Positions 45,138-56,609 of a stretch of DNA of 64,000 nt are shown piece after piece. A program made the translations under genes and the position numbers. Position 1 is the first letter of the stretch. Each line of letters starts with the position of its first letter. This DNA is from Ptychodera flava (taxonomy: Eukaryota; Hemichordata; Enteropneusta; Ptychoderidae): assembly GCF_041260155.1 (NCBI RefSeq), contig NC_091940.1, positions 3,320,001 through 3,384,000 on the forward strand. The letters are read 5' to 3'. Under the pieces are notes generated by a model. That model worked only from the letters and a program-made list of their open reading frames with translations. It was not told the origin of the DNA and made no database searches.

Positions 45138-47274
45138 TTATGAAAGTTCGGATATTCTCATCCTGGCTACAATGGCCGCATCTCTGGACGGTCTCCCCGA
45201 CTCGGGCGGGTCATTGGTTTTCTCAGCTGAAATTTCTTGCCGATGGATGTCTTCCCGCTCGTTCACATCTTTGTCTTCAGATGATGATAATTCTTGAGAG
45301 GCTACCTCAAGGGCGTATAACTTGTGTATAGGGCGGTTGGTGTGTCCCCTGGCGGTGGAGATTTCAGCTGATCGCACCAACTTGTCACGTCCATAAACAA
45401 GTCTCTTCACAGTCCCGAGCTGCCATTTCATCCTACGATCGATATCACTATGGATCAGTACCACATCTCCCACTTTAATTACATTGTGCTTGTTTCCGGA
45501 ACCGGAGTGACGTTCTCTCAAAGCTGTCAAATACTCGGTTGACCACCGCTTCCAGAACTGTTGTTGGAGATTTGACAAATGTGCGTAACTTCTGTTAACA
45601 TCACTGTGGTTTCCAAAAGTCGGGTCTTCGATTTCTTCATCGGAGACTGTGATGTATGGTAGTGAGGTTAAGCTTCTACCATGTAACAGGTGATTTGGGG
45701 TCAGGCTAACGTCATCATCCGCGCTGGATGAAACGAAGGTGAGTGGGCGATCATTTAATACAGTCTCAATTTCGGTGACGACGGTAGCAAGCTCATCATA
45801 CGTGATGAATGATCGACCGAGAACCTTTTAATCGCATTCTTCGTGAGACTTATGAGCCGCTCCCAAAAGCCGCCAAACCACGGCGCACGTTTGGGTATGA
45901 AAGTCCATTTCACTCGCTGAGATGAGAGATAATCTCGAACATCAGGCGTGTCGAGCAAGGAGCGATCTCCTCGGCTCCAGAGATGTACGTCGAGGCGTTG
46001 TCGAGTAACATTCGGCTAGGCAGGGATCGTCTTGCAGCAAAACGGCGAAACGCGAGTAGAAATGTTTTAGTCGTCAAATCCGGTACCAATTCCAAGTGTA
46101 TGGCCCGTGTAACCGCACAGGTAAACAGGCACACGTATGCCTTGTTTTGTTTACCATCAATAGCCTTGGTGAGGAGAGCCCCCGTGAAGTCGACCCCCGT
46201 CACACTGAATGGAGGGGTGATGTTCACGCGATATGCAGGCAGCGGAGCTTGGACTGGGTTAGTGTACGGCTTTCCTTCAACTTTCAGACAGGTAACACAG
46301 TTGTGAAGAATCTTGCTAACGATACGTCGTATTTTCGGTATCCAGTACTGTTGACGAATTTGTGTTACAGTCGACTGGACTCCTCCATGGAATACGCGTT
46401 CGTGTGCTTTCAGAACGACCAGTTTAGTGAATTCATGGTGGGAAGGCAGCAACGCTGGAAATTTCGTGACATAGTCCAATGCTGCATTGTGTACACGGCT
46501 GCCACATCGAAGTGTGCCCTCGTTATCGAGAAATAGGTTGAGTTGTTGAACCAACGGTCCGAACCTCTTCACATTCATCCTCATGGAATGAATAGTGTCT
46601 GTATATATCTCAGATTGTACGTCTTTAATCCAGATTTGTTCAGCATGTCGTATCTCGTCCGGTGAGACTGCTCCTGATGGCGTGTCTCTCTTTCGCTGCA
46701 GTCGAGATTTGAAACGAAATACATACGAAGTAACGCGGAATAGTTTGTCTAACGAGCTGAAACGAGTAATGTCCACCGCGTATTGTATGCCAACGTCAAT
46801 TGCGGGGTTGATTTCCGTGCTTGATGAGCCGATGTTCTCAGTGGATCGGCGAGAAAGATCCTCAACGTGTTGCATTTTATCGGCAACCTCAGCATCGATT
46901 TGTGTGTGAGGCTCGATCATGAAGTCGTCCGTTGTAGCGATATGGTGTACTGCGCTATCAAACAGTTCACAGATTGGCCAGTCTCCATTTTCTTTCAACC
47001 AAGTAGGGCCGTTCCACCATAGAGTAGAATTGGCTAGTTGATCAGAAGTAATGCCTCGAGTCAACAAATCAGCTGGGTTGTCAGCGGAGGGCAATATTTG
47101 TAGATGTGACGAAAACCATTGATCTCTCTGACGCGATTGCTTACGAAGATCGGCAGCTTCTTGACACTGTTGATCCAATACAACGCAATTTGACTGTCCG
47201 ACCAGAGATACCGCTGTGTAATGTTTATCTTGCCGGAGAGAGCGTTTATTACAATTTGCTGAGTCGAGTGCCAA
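45138..47274 (-). CDS. BEL/Pao RNase H and integrase region (broken)
   Basis: RNase H end: LPSADNPADLLTRGI and WWNGPTWL. Integrase zinc-binding part: AHERVFHGGVQSTVTQIRQQ, YWIPKIRRIV and CVTCLKVEGKPY. Core: GVDFTGALLTK, AYVCLFTCAVTRAIHLELV, LLDNASTY and, further on, RAPWFGGFWERLI with the catalytic E. C-terminal domain: VGDVVLIHSDIDRRMKWQLG and IHKLYALEV. This is the standard Pao-type integrase order. It is broken in a few places. Confidence 0.88.
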
Positions 47275-47379
47275 TCAGAGCGGCCATCAGTTCTAACCGA
47301 GGCAGTGACAAATCGGACGTTGGAGCGACGCGTGCCTTGGCCATAACGATAGAAGTTTCACTTGAACTGCGGAGATAAA

Positions 47380-49110
47380 CTACAGCTCCGTAGGCGGTAG
47401 TGCTGGCGTCAGCGAAAACATGAACTTCGCAGTCGTCGTTATCTTATTCCCTGAGAAGTATTGGCGGTTTATTGTCGTCTTGCGTGTAGCATTCAAGTCC
47501 GCTGCGATCTGTATCCATTGAGAGTTCAATTCAGCGTCGAGCGGTTCGTCCCAAGGGAGCCCGCGTTTCCATAGTGACTGTACAAAGAGTTTAGCTCTGA
47601 TGTGAACTGGAGCTACGAAGCCCAGTGGGTCGTACAGTGTAGCCGAGGAACTGAGAACATCTCGTTTCGTTATCAATTCATTTGGAATAGGCTCGCTATT
47701 ATTTTCTGAGTAGGTCATCGTGTCGCTTTCTGGTTCCCAACGCAGGCCGAGTACTGGTACATCACGAGAGGGTTCGTAGATATCGTCCTGTTTTGCGAGT
47801 TCACATAGTCGTTCACTGTTGGACGTCCATGAGCGTAGCTTGAACCCACACGACTGCATGAGGTGGTTTGCGTCGTTGTAATATGACACGGCCTTCTCAT
47901 CAGACTCTGCACCGTCTATCACATTGTCAACATAAATATTATGTTTGAGGTCATCAGCAGTCGGTATGGAGGCATTACTTTCCAAGTGAGTCTTGATTAC
48001 AGCGTTGAGCATGAATGGGGAACAAGCCGCCCCAAACAGAACAGACTTGAATTGATAAACATCAAATGGACTTTCGGGATCACGAATGTCCGATAACCAA
48101 AGAAATTTGGTGTATTGACGCTCGTCTTCCTCTAGACGTATGTTTAAGAATGCCTTTTCAATGTCACTGACGAAAGCGATTCGGTTAGCGCGAAATCGTA
48201 GCAAAATGGCAGGTAAATCATTGATTAATGACGGCCCAGTTTGAAGACAGTCGTTTAGACTTGCCGAGTCAGCATTTTGTTTGCTACTGCAGTCGTATAC
48301 AATACGGATTGGAGTGGTAACTGAGTCCTTCTTGACAGCTCGATGCGGCAAATAATGTCCTTCAGTTTTGTTGTCATCTTGAATCTTCTCGACGAAGTCT
48401 CGGCGCAGTTGATCGGTGATGATGTCGTCATATCTCTTCGTTAAGTCAGGGGTCAAACGGCGAACCATAGCGCGCGTGCGATTTTCAGTTGCCGCATAGT
48501 TTGAAGGCAGTGGCGGATGATCAGTTTTCCATGGTAAACGGGCAATGTATTTACCATTTTCAACACGTAGATGAGTGTCCCGATATGTTTCGAAGTCGGT
48601 ATTTTCATCATTTTGCGAGTCTGCCTTCACTCCGATGAGCTCTAAATTCCACCAGTTTCGTATGTCATCGTCGGTGTGTGTTTCTACGTTCACGTGATGA
48701 ATATTAATGTCAGAGTCCAATTTCCCACGCTTTCCAGTAGGACCGGACAACAAGTAGCCGAACTTAGATGATATTGCAGTTGGACCTGCCCCGCGCACGA
48801 TATGGTTTCCAACAAAGTTCCAATATTGATCAGCTCCGATGAGCACATCAATTTCCATAGTTTTAACATTGGAAACAGGGTGGGCAAGCTTTAATCCCCG
48901 TAGATGGTCTGAGTTGAGTATTTCTGCTGACACGTGGTTGAATAGGTTGGACGAAATCTCGGGAATTATCAGGGCGGTAACAGTACTGGTATGCCCATTC
49001 TGTTCGTGCAAAGTTACCATTGCACTTTTCATGGAATGAATTTGTTTCGAATTGTCCCCGAATGTTGACAGGCTCACGTTCTCATGAGTGTCCGATTTCA
49101 AGTTGAGTTT
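47380..49110 (-). CDS. BEL/Pao protease-RT region
   Basis: The protease-like start includes IDVLIGADQYWNFV and the SKFGYLLSGPTG block typical of BEL polyproteins. RT motifs: RIVYDCSSKQN, FVSDIEKAFLNIRLEEDERQ, YTKFLWLSD, LFGAACSPFMLNAVI and NIYVDNVIDGAES (YVDN in place of YxDD, usual for BEL). The connection includes LGLRWEPESDTM and LYDPLGFVAPVHIRAKLFVQ. Confidence 0.9.
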   Translation of the reverse strand, partial: KLNLKSDTHENVSLSTFGDNSKQIHSMKSAMVTLHEQNGHTSTVTALIIPEISSNLFNHVSAEILNSDHLRGLKLAHPVSNVKTMEIDVLIGADQYWNFVGNHIVRGAGPTAISSKFGYLLSGPTGKRGKLDSDINIHHVNVETHTDDDIRNWWNLELIGVKADSQNDENTDFETYRDTHLRVENGKYIARLPWKTDHPPLPSNYAATENRTRAMVRRLTPDLTKRYDDIITDQLRRDFVEKIQDDNKTEGHYLPHRAVKKDSVTTPIRIVYDCSSKQNADSASLNDCLQTGPSLINDLPAILLRFRANRIAFVSDIEKAFLNIRLEEDERQYTKFLWLSDIRDPESPFDVYQFKSVLFGAACSPFMLNAVIKTHLESNASIPTADDLKHNIYVDNVIDGAESDEKAVSYYNDANHLMQSCGFKLRSWTSNSERLCELAKQDDIYEPSRDVPVLGLRWEPESDTMTYSENNSEPIPNELITKRDVLSSSATLYDPLGFVAPVHIRAKLFVQSLWKRGLPWDEPLDAELNSQWIQIAADLNATRKTTINRQYFSGNKITTTAKFMFSLTPALPPTEL

Positions 49111-49111
49111 G

Positions 49112-50627
49112 TCAGCAAATCGCTGCGTGATAAAAGTTCTGTGGACCCATCGTCGAACAGCACGGTAGCGTTGATAGGTTTCCTATCGCCGACCGACATA
49201 GGAATGACTGCCGTCTTGAGGAGAACCGATCCGTTGGGTGTAGATTTCCCTTTGTGTCGTCTGTCTTCGCCAATGCCACATGAACTTCAGAAGTTCCCTT
49301 TTTCTCAGACGTTGTAGCTGATTTGGTGTCATGAAGGGTAGAGTGATGTTTACGCTTGCAGATCTTGCAAGTGTAACGAGACTTGCAATCGCTCACGCGA
49401 TGCTTTCCAAGGCAATTGTAACAGAGACGATCGCGTTTGACAATGTCTAAGCGACGTTTCGGGTCGGTGACAACTTGGCAATCACTTGTGTAGTGATTTC
49501 CCTTACAAAACACGCATGTTTTGATTCTCAAAGGCTTTGTTGTGCGCGTAGATGCGGCCTTAGTATGAAATGAAGCGGTCATATTAGACTGTGTTGCTGT
49601 GTCCGCAACCGATAACTCATCGAGTGGAACTCCGGCTTGAATGGCGTCGATTTCCCGTAGGATGGCTTTGCGCAACTCAGGTAAAGTCCAAGCCTTGTTT
49701 CCGTGATCTCTTGCGATTTGTTTCCGAATATTTGTGGTAGTTTATCTCGAATCATGGGAATGAGAAGCTCTCCATAAGCGTTCTCTTCTTTGCCAAGTGA
49801 TTGTAAACCGCGAATATGACTTTCTAATGTGTCATAAAACAATCTCAGACTGTTAATGTCACTCGTAGGTTGAGGAATCTGCCACAGTGCAGTCATGTGC
49901 GCATCGATGATCAAATGATTCTGTCCGTAGCGTTCGATGAGTAGCTCTAAAGCATGGTCGTAGTTGGAGTTTGTCAAGGCGAGACCGCTAATCGTACGGG
50001 CAGCTTCATCAGTTAAAACGCTGCGTAAGTATGTGAACTTTTGAATGTTCTCGAGGTTCTTATCATTATGGATGGACGATTTGAAAGTGTCGTAGAAACT
50101 CACCCACTCGAGTACGTTTCCTGAGAAAGTTTTCAGCTGTAGTTTCGGTAATGCGACCGTTTTCTTCGATGTGTCTTGAGTAGCGGTGTCGGAGTTCGCC
50201 GATGGGCCAGTCACATTGTTCGGTTTGTTGTTTTTGATGAAATCAGTGATCTTGTCGTTTCTCTCGAATATCTCGGACATGTAGTCGCCGGATTCTTGGC
50301 TCGCAGCATCGTAGCTTGCTTCATCCGTATTATCTAAGATATCTTCTTCGATCTTGGTTAAAGATTCGTATTTCTCAGTCAGTTGAGTGTTCAATGCTCT
50401 GAGTATCCTGTGAGCTTCAGTCTTGTTCTCAGCTGCAGCGAACGTTGATGTGAGTGTTCTGCACGGTTGAACAGCCTCGTCATTTGGGCACGTTGTCCCC
50501 TGCGCTTGAGTTTCAACTTGGCCAATTTCGTTGCCAGTTGCTCGGCTTGAGTTGGTTGCTGCTCCTCGTCAGACATCCTTATCCTGGTCTCGGCACCAAA
50601 AATGTCGTGATGGGGTTTTATGATCAA
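49112..50627 (-). CDS. BEL/Pao gag region (broken)
   Basis: The capsid-like part contains LPKLQLKTFSGNVLEWVSFY, KFTYLRSVLTDEAARTISGL and YDHALELLIERYG, the DUF1759 pattern of BEL gag. Three zinc knuckles follow: CVFCKGNHYTSDC, CYNCLGKHRVSDC and CKICKRKHHSTLH. The region is broken. Confidence 0.88.
50585..50598 (-). promoter_or_regulatory. BEL/Pao primer-binding site
   Basis: Read on the minus strand, TGGTGCCGAGACCA lies four bases inside the 5' LTR. A TGG start is the usual complement of a tRNA 3' CCA end. The primer tRNA cannot be named by eye. Confidence 0.6.
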
Positions 50628-50943
50628 GGTTCTTGTCTGACTTATATACAGAACTGCGAACGACGCCAGTTCATGCTAAGAACACAAGCTTTATTACGGA
50701 ACACGCCGTGAGATAAAAAAGGCGCCAACCGGAACACGACTGTAGCAATTACATGTAAAGGCACCAAAGCGCATGCACCGAATGTAATAGAACACCAAAG
50801 GATAAACATTTTTTGGCGGGAGATTATAGTCCACAGTCATTGGATGAAAGTTACCAAAGAGTCTGATTGGTAGACGGATAACACATAGGCTCTGCTTAGT
50901 CCTATTAATAATGTTCAAATGATGTGTCATTTGTTCTCCGACA
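50603..50943 (-). repeat. BEL/Pao LTR (5' LTR of the minus-strand element)
   Basis: 341 bases, nearly identical to 44678-45019, followed by the AGAAC duplication at 50944-50948. Confidence 0.93.
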
Positions 50944-51164
50944 AGAACATCGTGCTTCAATTGCTTGTTGGTCTTCAACCAAAGTTCACAAGGCCGACTG
51001 TTACCACGAGATATCGACGTGATAACAAGTGTACATTTATAAAACAGAGCGGCCTTATCATAACAGTTTTGTCGAGTTGCACGATCCGTCGTGTATACCG
51101 TACTCTCAGAGGCCGAGAGTAGGGCTTCAAATTGTTTCGATGTATACCGTTTTACGACAGGCAT
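50944..51164 (-). CDS. Open frame of the hAT-like element or host, cut by the LTR insertion
   Basis: From an ATG at 51164 the minus strand reads MPVVKRYTSKQFEALLSASE and stays open to the AGAAC duplication. On the other side of the LTR element the flank continues in the same frame for a few codons to a TAG at 44651-44653, giving about 80 codons in all. I do not recognise it. It lies inside the hAT-like element, so it may be part of a first exon of that element or captured host sequence. Confidence 0.35.
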
Positions 51165-52250
51165 GCAAAACTCACCGCCATCCTGGGCTGTAGGCCTAAA
51201 TGTCGCAAAAAATACGTCTTTTAAGATTTTACGGTATCATTAACTGATCGTGTCGCGATGGTTTTCAGCAGTATAGAGTGTCTGTCAAACTTTTCTGAGT
51301 CATTTTAATAACTTTAAGCTTTCAAAGGGCGATGAGACCCAGCAATCGCTCAGGCAAACCTTTTCGATCAGAAAATATGCATTCATTTCCGCGAGTGGCG
51401 ACGTGTGCATTCATGTTGTCTGCAATTTCTATAATCGAGAAAAAAGTTACGATACTTGTCCTTTTAATTAAAAGTATAACTTCACCTGTTTCTTCATGAA
51501 TACAATAGATGTCACATTTAAGCATACTTATTTTTTGAAAAATTTTGAAAGTAATCCATACGTCATATCAAAATACATACCAACTATTTTCTCCCTTCTG
51601 TTTTACATTTCAATAAAAAAGACGTAGTGATCAATGTTTACATAAAAAAATTATTCATACACTCCCCTTACTCATGACTATTTTCAGGATACTAAGCTAT
51701 TTACTCACTCTTCTACCACTCGCGTTGGCTATTAAATTTCAGAAGTGATTTTCAGCTCGCCAACCATTTTCAAATCACAATATCACATGTCCCGGTGTAG
51801 TGTACAATTGTATACAGTCATGTAGAGAACATCATCCTTCATAGAAAGTCATGAGAGACAAACTGTCTCGCTTTCATCATCCACATGTGCCTGTATTCCC
51901 CGCCCCCGGTGTTTGACATCATTTTATGGTCCGAGAGTTGGGGATTTGACATGGCTAGAAAAAATGTCAAATTCTTCTGATAGTCCCATATCCCCCAATA
52001 TTGGAAAACATTGATAAATGTGTGCGTATGACAGTGAGGGAGATTAGTGCTGTGATCTTTTCAGATTCCAGATCATGTAGATGAATGATTCATTCACTTA
52101 CACTATTCTGAAATCTATGTAAACAATAGTCCTTTCAGAGAATACTTACTGATTCTATTGATAAAAGGACATGAAAAATTAAATATTATAACATTCAAAC
52201 GCATAGAGTATTGGTGGAGAGAGTGTTGGCTTTAATGGTCGTTAACAACT
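51165..52250. other. Right part of the hAT-like element, no gene seen
   Basis: AT-rich sequence without a supported open frame; no transposase motif was seen on either strand. Confidence 0.4.
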
Positions 52251-52359
52251 GCATTTTATTGAGGACCGGCAGTTTTCTGTAAGGACCTGAAGCTTTGGCT
52301 TGATGCAGGTCCTTATGACCTGAAGCTATTTTCTCTTATTTTCGCACACTGGACCAAGG

Positions 52360-52990
52360 TAACTGATAATAAAGGGCTACAAGTTTCCCGTACTTAAATT
52401 GCGAAGATTGGAATTGCATTGAATGGGCTGCCGGGGACAGGTATGCCGGGAAAGAGGTTGAAAATTTCCCGTTGACGGTCTTGCAGATAGAAACTTAAGA
52501 AAGTCTCGTAATGCTCCTGAGTGGTCAAACCAAGTCTTGAACAGGCTGTTGACAGTACGGATGAATGTTGCCGTATATCGGCATCGTCGTAAACAACGAG
52601 CCTCTTTACGGCAACAGCTCAGCGCTACCCGTTAGGACTGATTTTTGATTTTTGCGTGGGTCAGCGGAGCGGAAATTATTGCTCTGGCTCGCGAGAATGT
52701 ATATCGGGCATTAGGCGACAAATGTGCTCCGTGAAAGTTTGGCAATACCGACCACTAAATGTGGCAAGGACTAGAAAGTCGAGCGGCGGGAATTTTCTGA
52801 CACCTATAGGGCCTATAGAGCTGACAATTTTCCGTACATACGTGCGTGAATAAGAATGTCAGTGGCGGGACCAGGGTAACTTATGTCCGGCGACAAATTT
52901 CCCGTACTTAAGTGCAACGATTGGAATTGCATTCAATGGGCTACCGGGAAAGTGGTTGAAAATTTCCCGAGCCTACCTAAATCAGCGACA
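52360..52990. repeat. Host higher-order tandem array, right part
   Basis: It continues the array right of the hAT-like element: gaattgcattgaatgggctgccggggacagg at 52410 matches 23610 and 41535, and 52470-52800 matches 42105-42300. 52866-52885 (gggaccagggtaacttatg) is an unoccupied equivalent of the hAT target. An unrelated insertion of about 100 bases lies near 52590-52690. Confidence 0.7.
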
Positions 52991-53014
52991 CCGATCGGTA
53001 TCGTAGTAATAGTC

Positions 53015-53165
53015 AGGTGGGCTTAACAAAAATATCGTTACACGGATGACAAAAGTACCAAATTTGAACTATTATGAAATGATGTATTATTTAACAATGG
53101 CCTCTGTCTGAAATACTGAATCGATGTAAAGGAAATGAAGGCAACTTTACCCATCGGTTCTACCT
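53015..53165 (+). repeat. Left inverted arm flanking the Penelope-like region
   Basis: 53015-53070 (aatatcgtta.acggatgacaaaagtaccaaattt) matches the reverse complement of about 56545-56605. 53080-53165 (ttaacaatgg...aaaggaaatgaaggcaactt) matches the reverse complement of 55875-55960. The right side has about 580 extra bases between the two blocks. Confidence 0.65.
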
Positions 53166-53212
53166 TTCAAGGTGTTACGTTATAGTGAGTAGATCAATAC
53201 AACCATTTGCAG

Positions 53213-53602
53213 TAATAGAGCGCGAAGCCACTGCAGTGAACTGCAATAAAACTGCTTACACTAATTAGTTTCAGCTGTAGCCGTGGCCACTTTGGTGTTG
53301 AACAAGGCTACTTGATAAAGACCAAAAAGTCTGCTTGTACAAAAGCAAAACAAGCTCTGTCTGAGGCTCGAGTTGTAAATGAGAGTTTACGATTGGCACT
53401 CTGTGTTCAAGATTAAGATACAATGTAACATTACCGTGCACTGGTCCATGTACAAATCTTTTTAATTTCAACTTCCCCAGACAAACTGTCTGCATGGGAC
53501 ATACAATGTTGTCGACTTTGCCAGCTGGCTACAGCTGAAACTAGTGTGAGCAGTTTTATTGCAGTTCATTACAGTGGCTTCGCGCTCTATTACTGAAAAG
53601 GC
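53213..53602. mobile_element. Foldback MITE
   Basis: Inverted ends CAGTAATAGAGCGCGAAGCC and GGCTTCGCGCTCTATTACTG continue to about 75-base arms, including gaactgcaataaaactgct and gtttcagctgtagcc. The centre is about 230 bases. No clear target duplication. It lies within or beside the left arm of the Penelope-like region. Confidence 0.6.
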
Positions 53603-53999
53603 CAGTAGTAGTGTGATTTCATGATAACGAAAAACATGGCGAGAAACCGATGAATAAATCATGCCTTGACCCTGGTCATGTGACCTTGGTCCCTGAAAAA
53701 AGATTGGGTTTGTGATTTTGGTCTTTTGTTTCCTTTGTTTCAGAGGCCTTTTTCGTTTGTTGAATTTTCTTCGTTTTTATGTCTCGATGTGTGGTGACAG
53801 ACACATAGTTTTGTGCTACAGTAGTTCTCTTTTTGGAGGATGTGCTGGCCTAAAAAGATCGTTTGGTCAGGGTTTTATGAACAAAGAGAAGACTCTTTTT
53901 TTTTTACTTTTTTGAAGCTAGCTTAGCTTTCTTTTTTGCAGCTTTCGTGAATTTTATTAAAAGCGTCTTTGCCTTTCGTTTTTAGTCTCGTTTTGCTGT

Positions 54000-55525
54000 T
54001 TGGAAACCAAAAACATAAAAAAGGCCAGGAAGAACATAAACAGAAATGGAAGGTTAAACAAAGACAAGAACTCAGAAAGATTCTCAGATTCATCAACAAT
54101 CTTGCAAATCAAACTCCAACAATGTTGCAATCAAAGCATTAGGCAAAGGCTTGCAATTTATTCCCACTCCGAAGTGCCTGTACAGGAAAATGGTCGTATG
54201 AGATATCAACAAAGTTATTCGCATCATAAGATTGTGCAATATCATGAGAAACAATCAATCAATCAGACATCTGTTCTAAGATAAGTTCATATTCAAAACT
54301 ACTAACAGCGAAAAACCTAAAAATTGTAAAACTGTTTCGAAGTAACTTAGATCGATAGAGGAAATTCCATTCGCAACCCACATCAGAAATAACATGACTC
54401 TAGCAGAAAAGACTGCCCCGAACAATCTGTCTAAAAACAAACAAATCTCAATAAACCCACCAATAAAGGAAGAGGCATAGAAATTGTGAATAAGACAAAT
54501 GACATTAAAGAAATAGACATCTGCATCTATTACACTTGATGATACGGTGGAAATTGTATATGAAAACATTTAAATGCGACAAGAGGTGATTTACAGTTTC
54601 CCCAGTCCCATAAGTAAAATAATTTGTACACCACGATGGTATCTCCTGCCAAAAATACACAAAACCAAAGCAGAAGGAACAATCATCACCCAACGTCTCA
54701 ATTGAAATGGCTGCTCAAGCCCAATAAATCAAATCTCGGAATTTCTAGATAAAACCAATCGTCCAAAGACGACTTACATATGTCAGGGACACAAAAAAAT
54801 TAATTAACTTGTTAGAATCAATAAGCAAACAAGCAAACTCTATTCTGGTAACATTAGACGTTGTATCAATGAAGAAAGCATGCCAAAAATGAAGCCGCCC
54901 ATAAATGCAGCGATCGTAGCGTTGGACTCTGAAAAAATACCAGCCAACCGATATGATAAAAAAAACACCAACAGCGTATATGAAAGCCTTACTGTCGATT
55001 TTCTTACACGCAACTACATATTTTAATTCAAGTGAGAAAAATACAAACAAATCTATTTATGCAGTATGGGCTCACCAGAAATAGCCGATATCACATACCA
55101 TGAAACGGAGAAAGTTATATTAAATCCCAAATCCGGTCAAATATTCGTATGAAAATTTAAAAGGTGACATTTTCATGATTTAAAAGGCAAAGAACATCAA
55201 CTTCTAACATTCAGAACACTTGTTGAGCAGTGCAACACCCTGTACCCTATGTTCAGCTAGGGAATTCATAATTAAACAATCTCATACCTTGGACCTTGTG
55301 GTCTTCAAATGTCAGAGGCGCAATTGAGAGAGATGGCTCGATTTTACAAACCAACACAAAACCATATGACGATATTTGTCTGCCACCAATTTTCAAATGC
55401 TTCATTGAAGGTGAATTACTCAGATATGTTCGTACATGCAACAACAATATGGACTTCATAAAAAAGGTCAATTTCTCAACGCAAAAACTTCAACAACGAG
55501 ATAACAAAAAGAAAGACATGTAGCT
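54000..55525 (+). mobile_element. Decayed Penelope-like retroelement
   Basis: The plus strand holds scattered Penelope-type RT marks: LGKGLQFIPTPK (the pre-RT block), WYLLPKIHKTKAEGT (the YxLPKIHK motif), LVTLDVVS (RT motif A) and a downstream LQTNTKPYDD...LLRYVRTCNNNMDF segment like the end of the RT. It is heavily decayed, with many breaks and no long frame. No GIY-YIG endonuclease is recognised. Confidence 0.6.
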
Positions 55526-55874
55526 TGTATCAAAAAGAAGTTAATGTAATAAAACGTCGGCCATCCTTCATCAACAAACGTAAGAGTAATGATGTAACAA
55601 AAAACTAATCAAACAATGTAATAAGAAACTGGAAAATAATGAAGGGTGATTAAACTCTGGCCATGATATTCCAGAAAACATATAATAACGCATAAAGGTA
55701 AAAAACATACAAGTTATCCTAATTCAAGCTCAATTCAAACACAAGGTACAAATGAAGGTCTGAGCAACGATTCACGCAACAATCAGACCATAACATAATG
55801 ATCTTATCATATCTCTTTGATGAACAATGGCTACCATTAAACTGAGCATGTGGGAATACAAACCATTCAAGTGA

Positions 55875-56605
55875 CTGCCGTAGAACCAATGTGTGAAGTT
55901 GCCTTCATTTCCTTTATCTCGATTCGATTTTTCAAACAAAGACCATTGTTTAATAATCATTAATCTCATAAGAGTTTGTTACCTGTGTTGAACTTATTGG
56001 CTAAGTTTTGGTACATTTATCTTTTATTTTGAATTTATAGAATACAAATTGTACGTTACCTTTACACTATCATTTTGTCACGTAAATGGGCTATTGTACC
56101 AAGCATAGGGAACTTCATAATAAGCCATTTTGCAACTTTCGGTCGCCATTTTGGTTTTATTACGTCATCTCCATAAATAATTTGCATCAATTATATGTTT
56201 TAGCTGTAATTTTGGGTGCTAATTTCAGTTCAGGTGATAAAATGCTGAAAACAGTGTTTTAACATTTTTTGACAATGTTACGACGTACATTTTGAATTTA
56301 GTCAGCCGTTTTGGCTTTATGACATCATCACAATAATTAATTTGCGTGAATTCAATGTTTTATTTATAATTGAGAATGTTTGTGTCAGTTTATTCAAAAG
56401 AATATTGAAAACTGGCTGAATAAACCGTAATGGCGGCCATTTTGAATTTATGACGTCATCGAGCCTTACCGATGGTCCAAATTTTTGGAACAATAGCTAA
56501 TTTTGATCTCCACACATATGTGAACCTCTGTAGCAAATTTGGCACTTTTGTCATCCGTTTAACGATATTGCTGTTTTTTGTTGCTAAGCCACGCAGAGAG
56601 GTATA
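55875..56605 (-). repeat. Right inverted arm with about 145-bp tandem units
   Basis: It carries the two blocks that mirror 53015-53165. Between them, three units (gcc.ttttgg.tttatgacgtcatc.c..taattaatttgc) near 56155, 56305 and 56435 repeat with a period of about 140-150 bases. Confidence 0.55.
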
Positions 56606-56609
56606 GTGT

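Larger units (their letters stand above)
44678..50943 (-). mobile_element. BEL/Pao LTR retrotransposon, 6.3 kb, young, slightly broken
   Basis: Two LTRs (342 and 341 bases, TG...CA) are flanked by AGAAC (44673-44677 and 50944-50948). The internal region on the minus strand holds gag with three zinc knuckles, an aspartic-protease-like region, RT with the BEL-type YVDN box, RNase H and integrase, in the BEL/Pao order. The LTRs differ at only about two positions, so the insertion is recent. A handful of reading-frame breaks are present. It is inserted into the hAT-like element. Confidence 0.92.
42372..52351. mobile_element. hAT-like DNA transposon, about 3.7 kb, expanded to 10 kb by later insertions
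   Basis: Inverted tips CAGTGTGCGAAAT and ATTTTCGCACACTG are flanked by an 8-base duplication GACCAAGG (42364-42371 and 52352-52359). An 8-base duplication and CAGTG tips fit hAT. Both subterminal regions hold a GGTCCTTATGACC-like palindrome (near 42450 and 52310). Without the LTR element the length is about 3.7 kb. No transposase with a hAT dimerisation domain is visible, so it is probably a non-autonomous or gutted copy. Confidence 0.75.
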
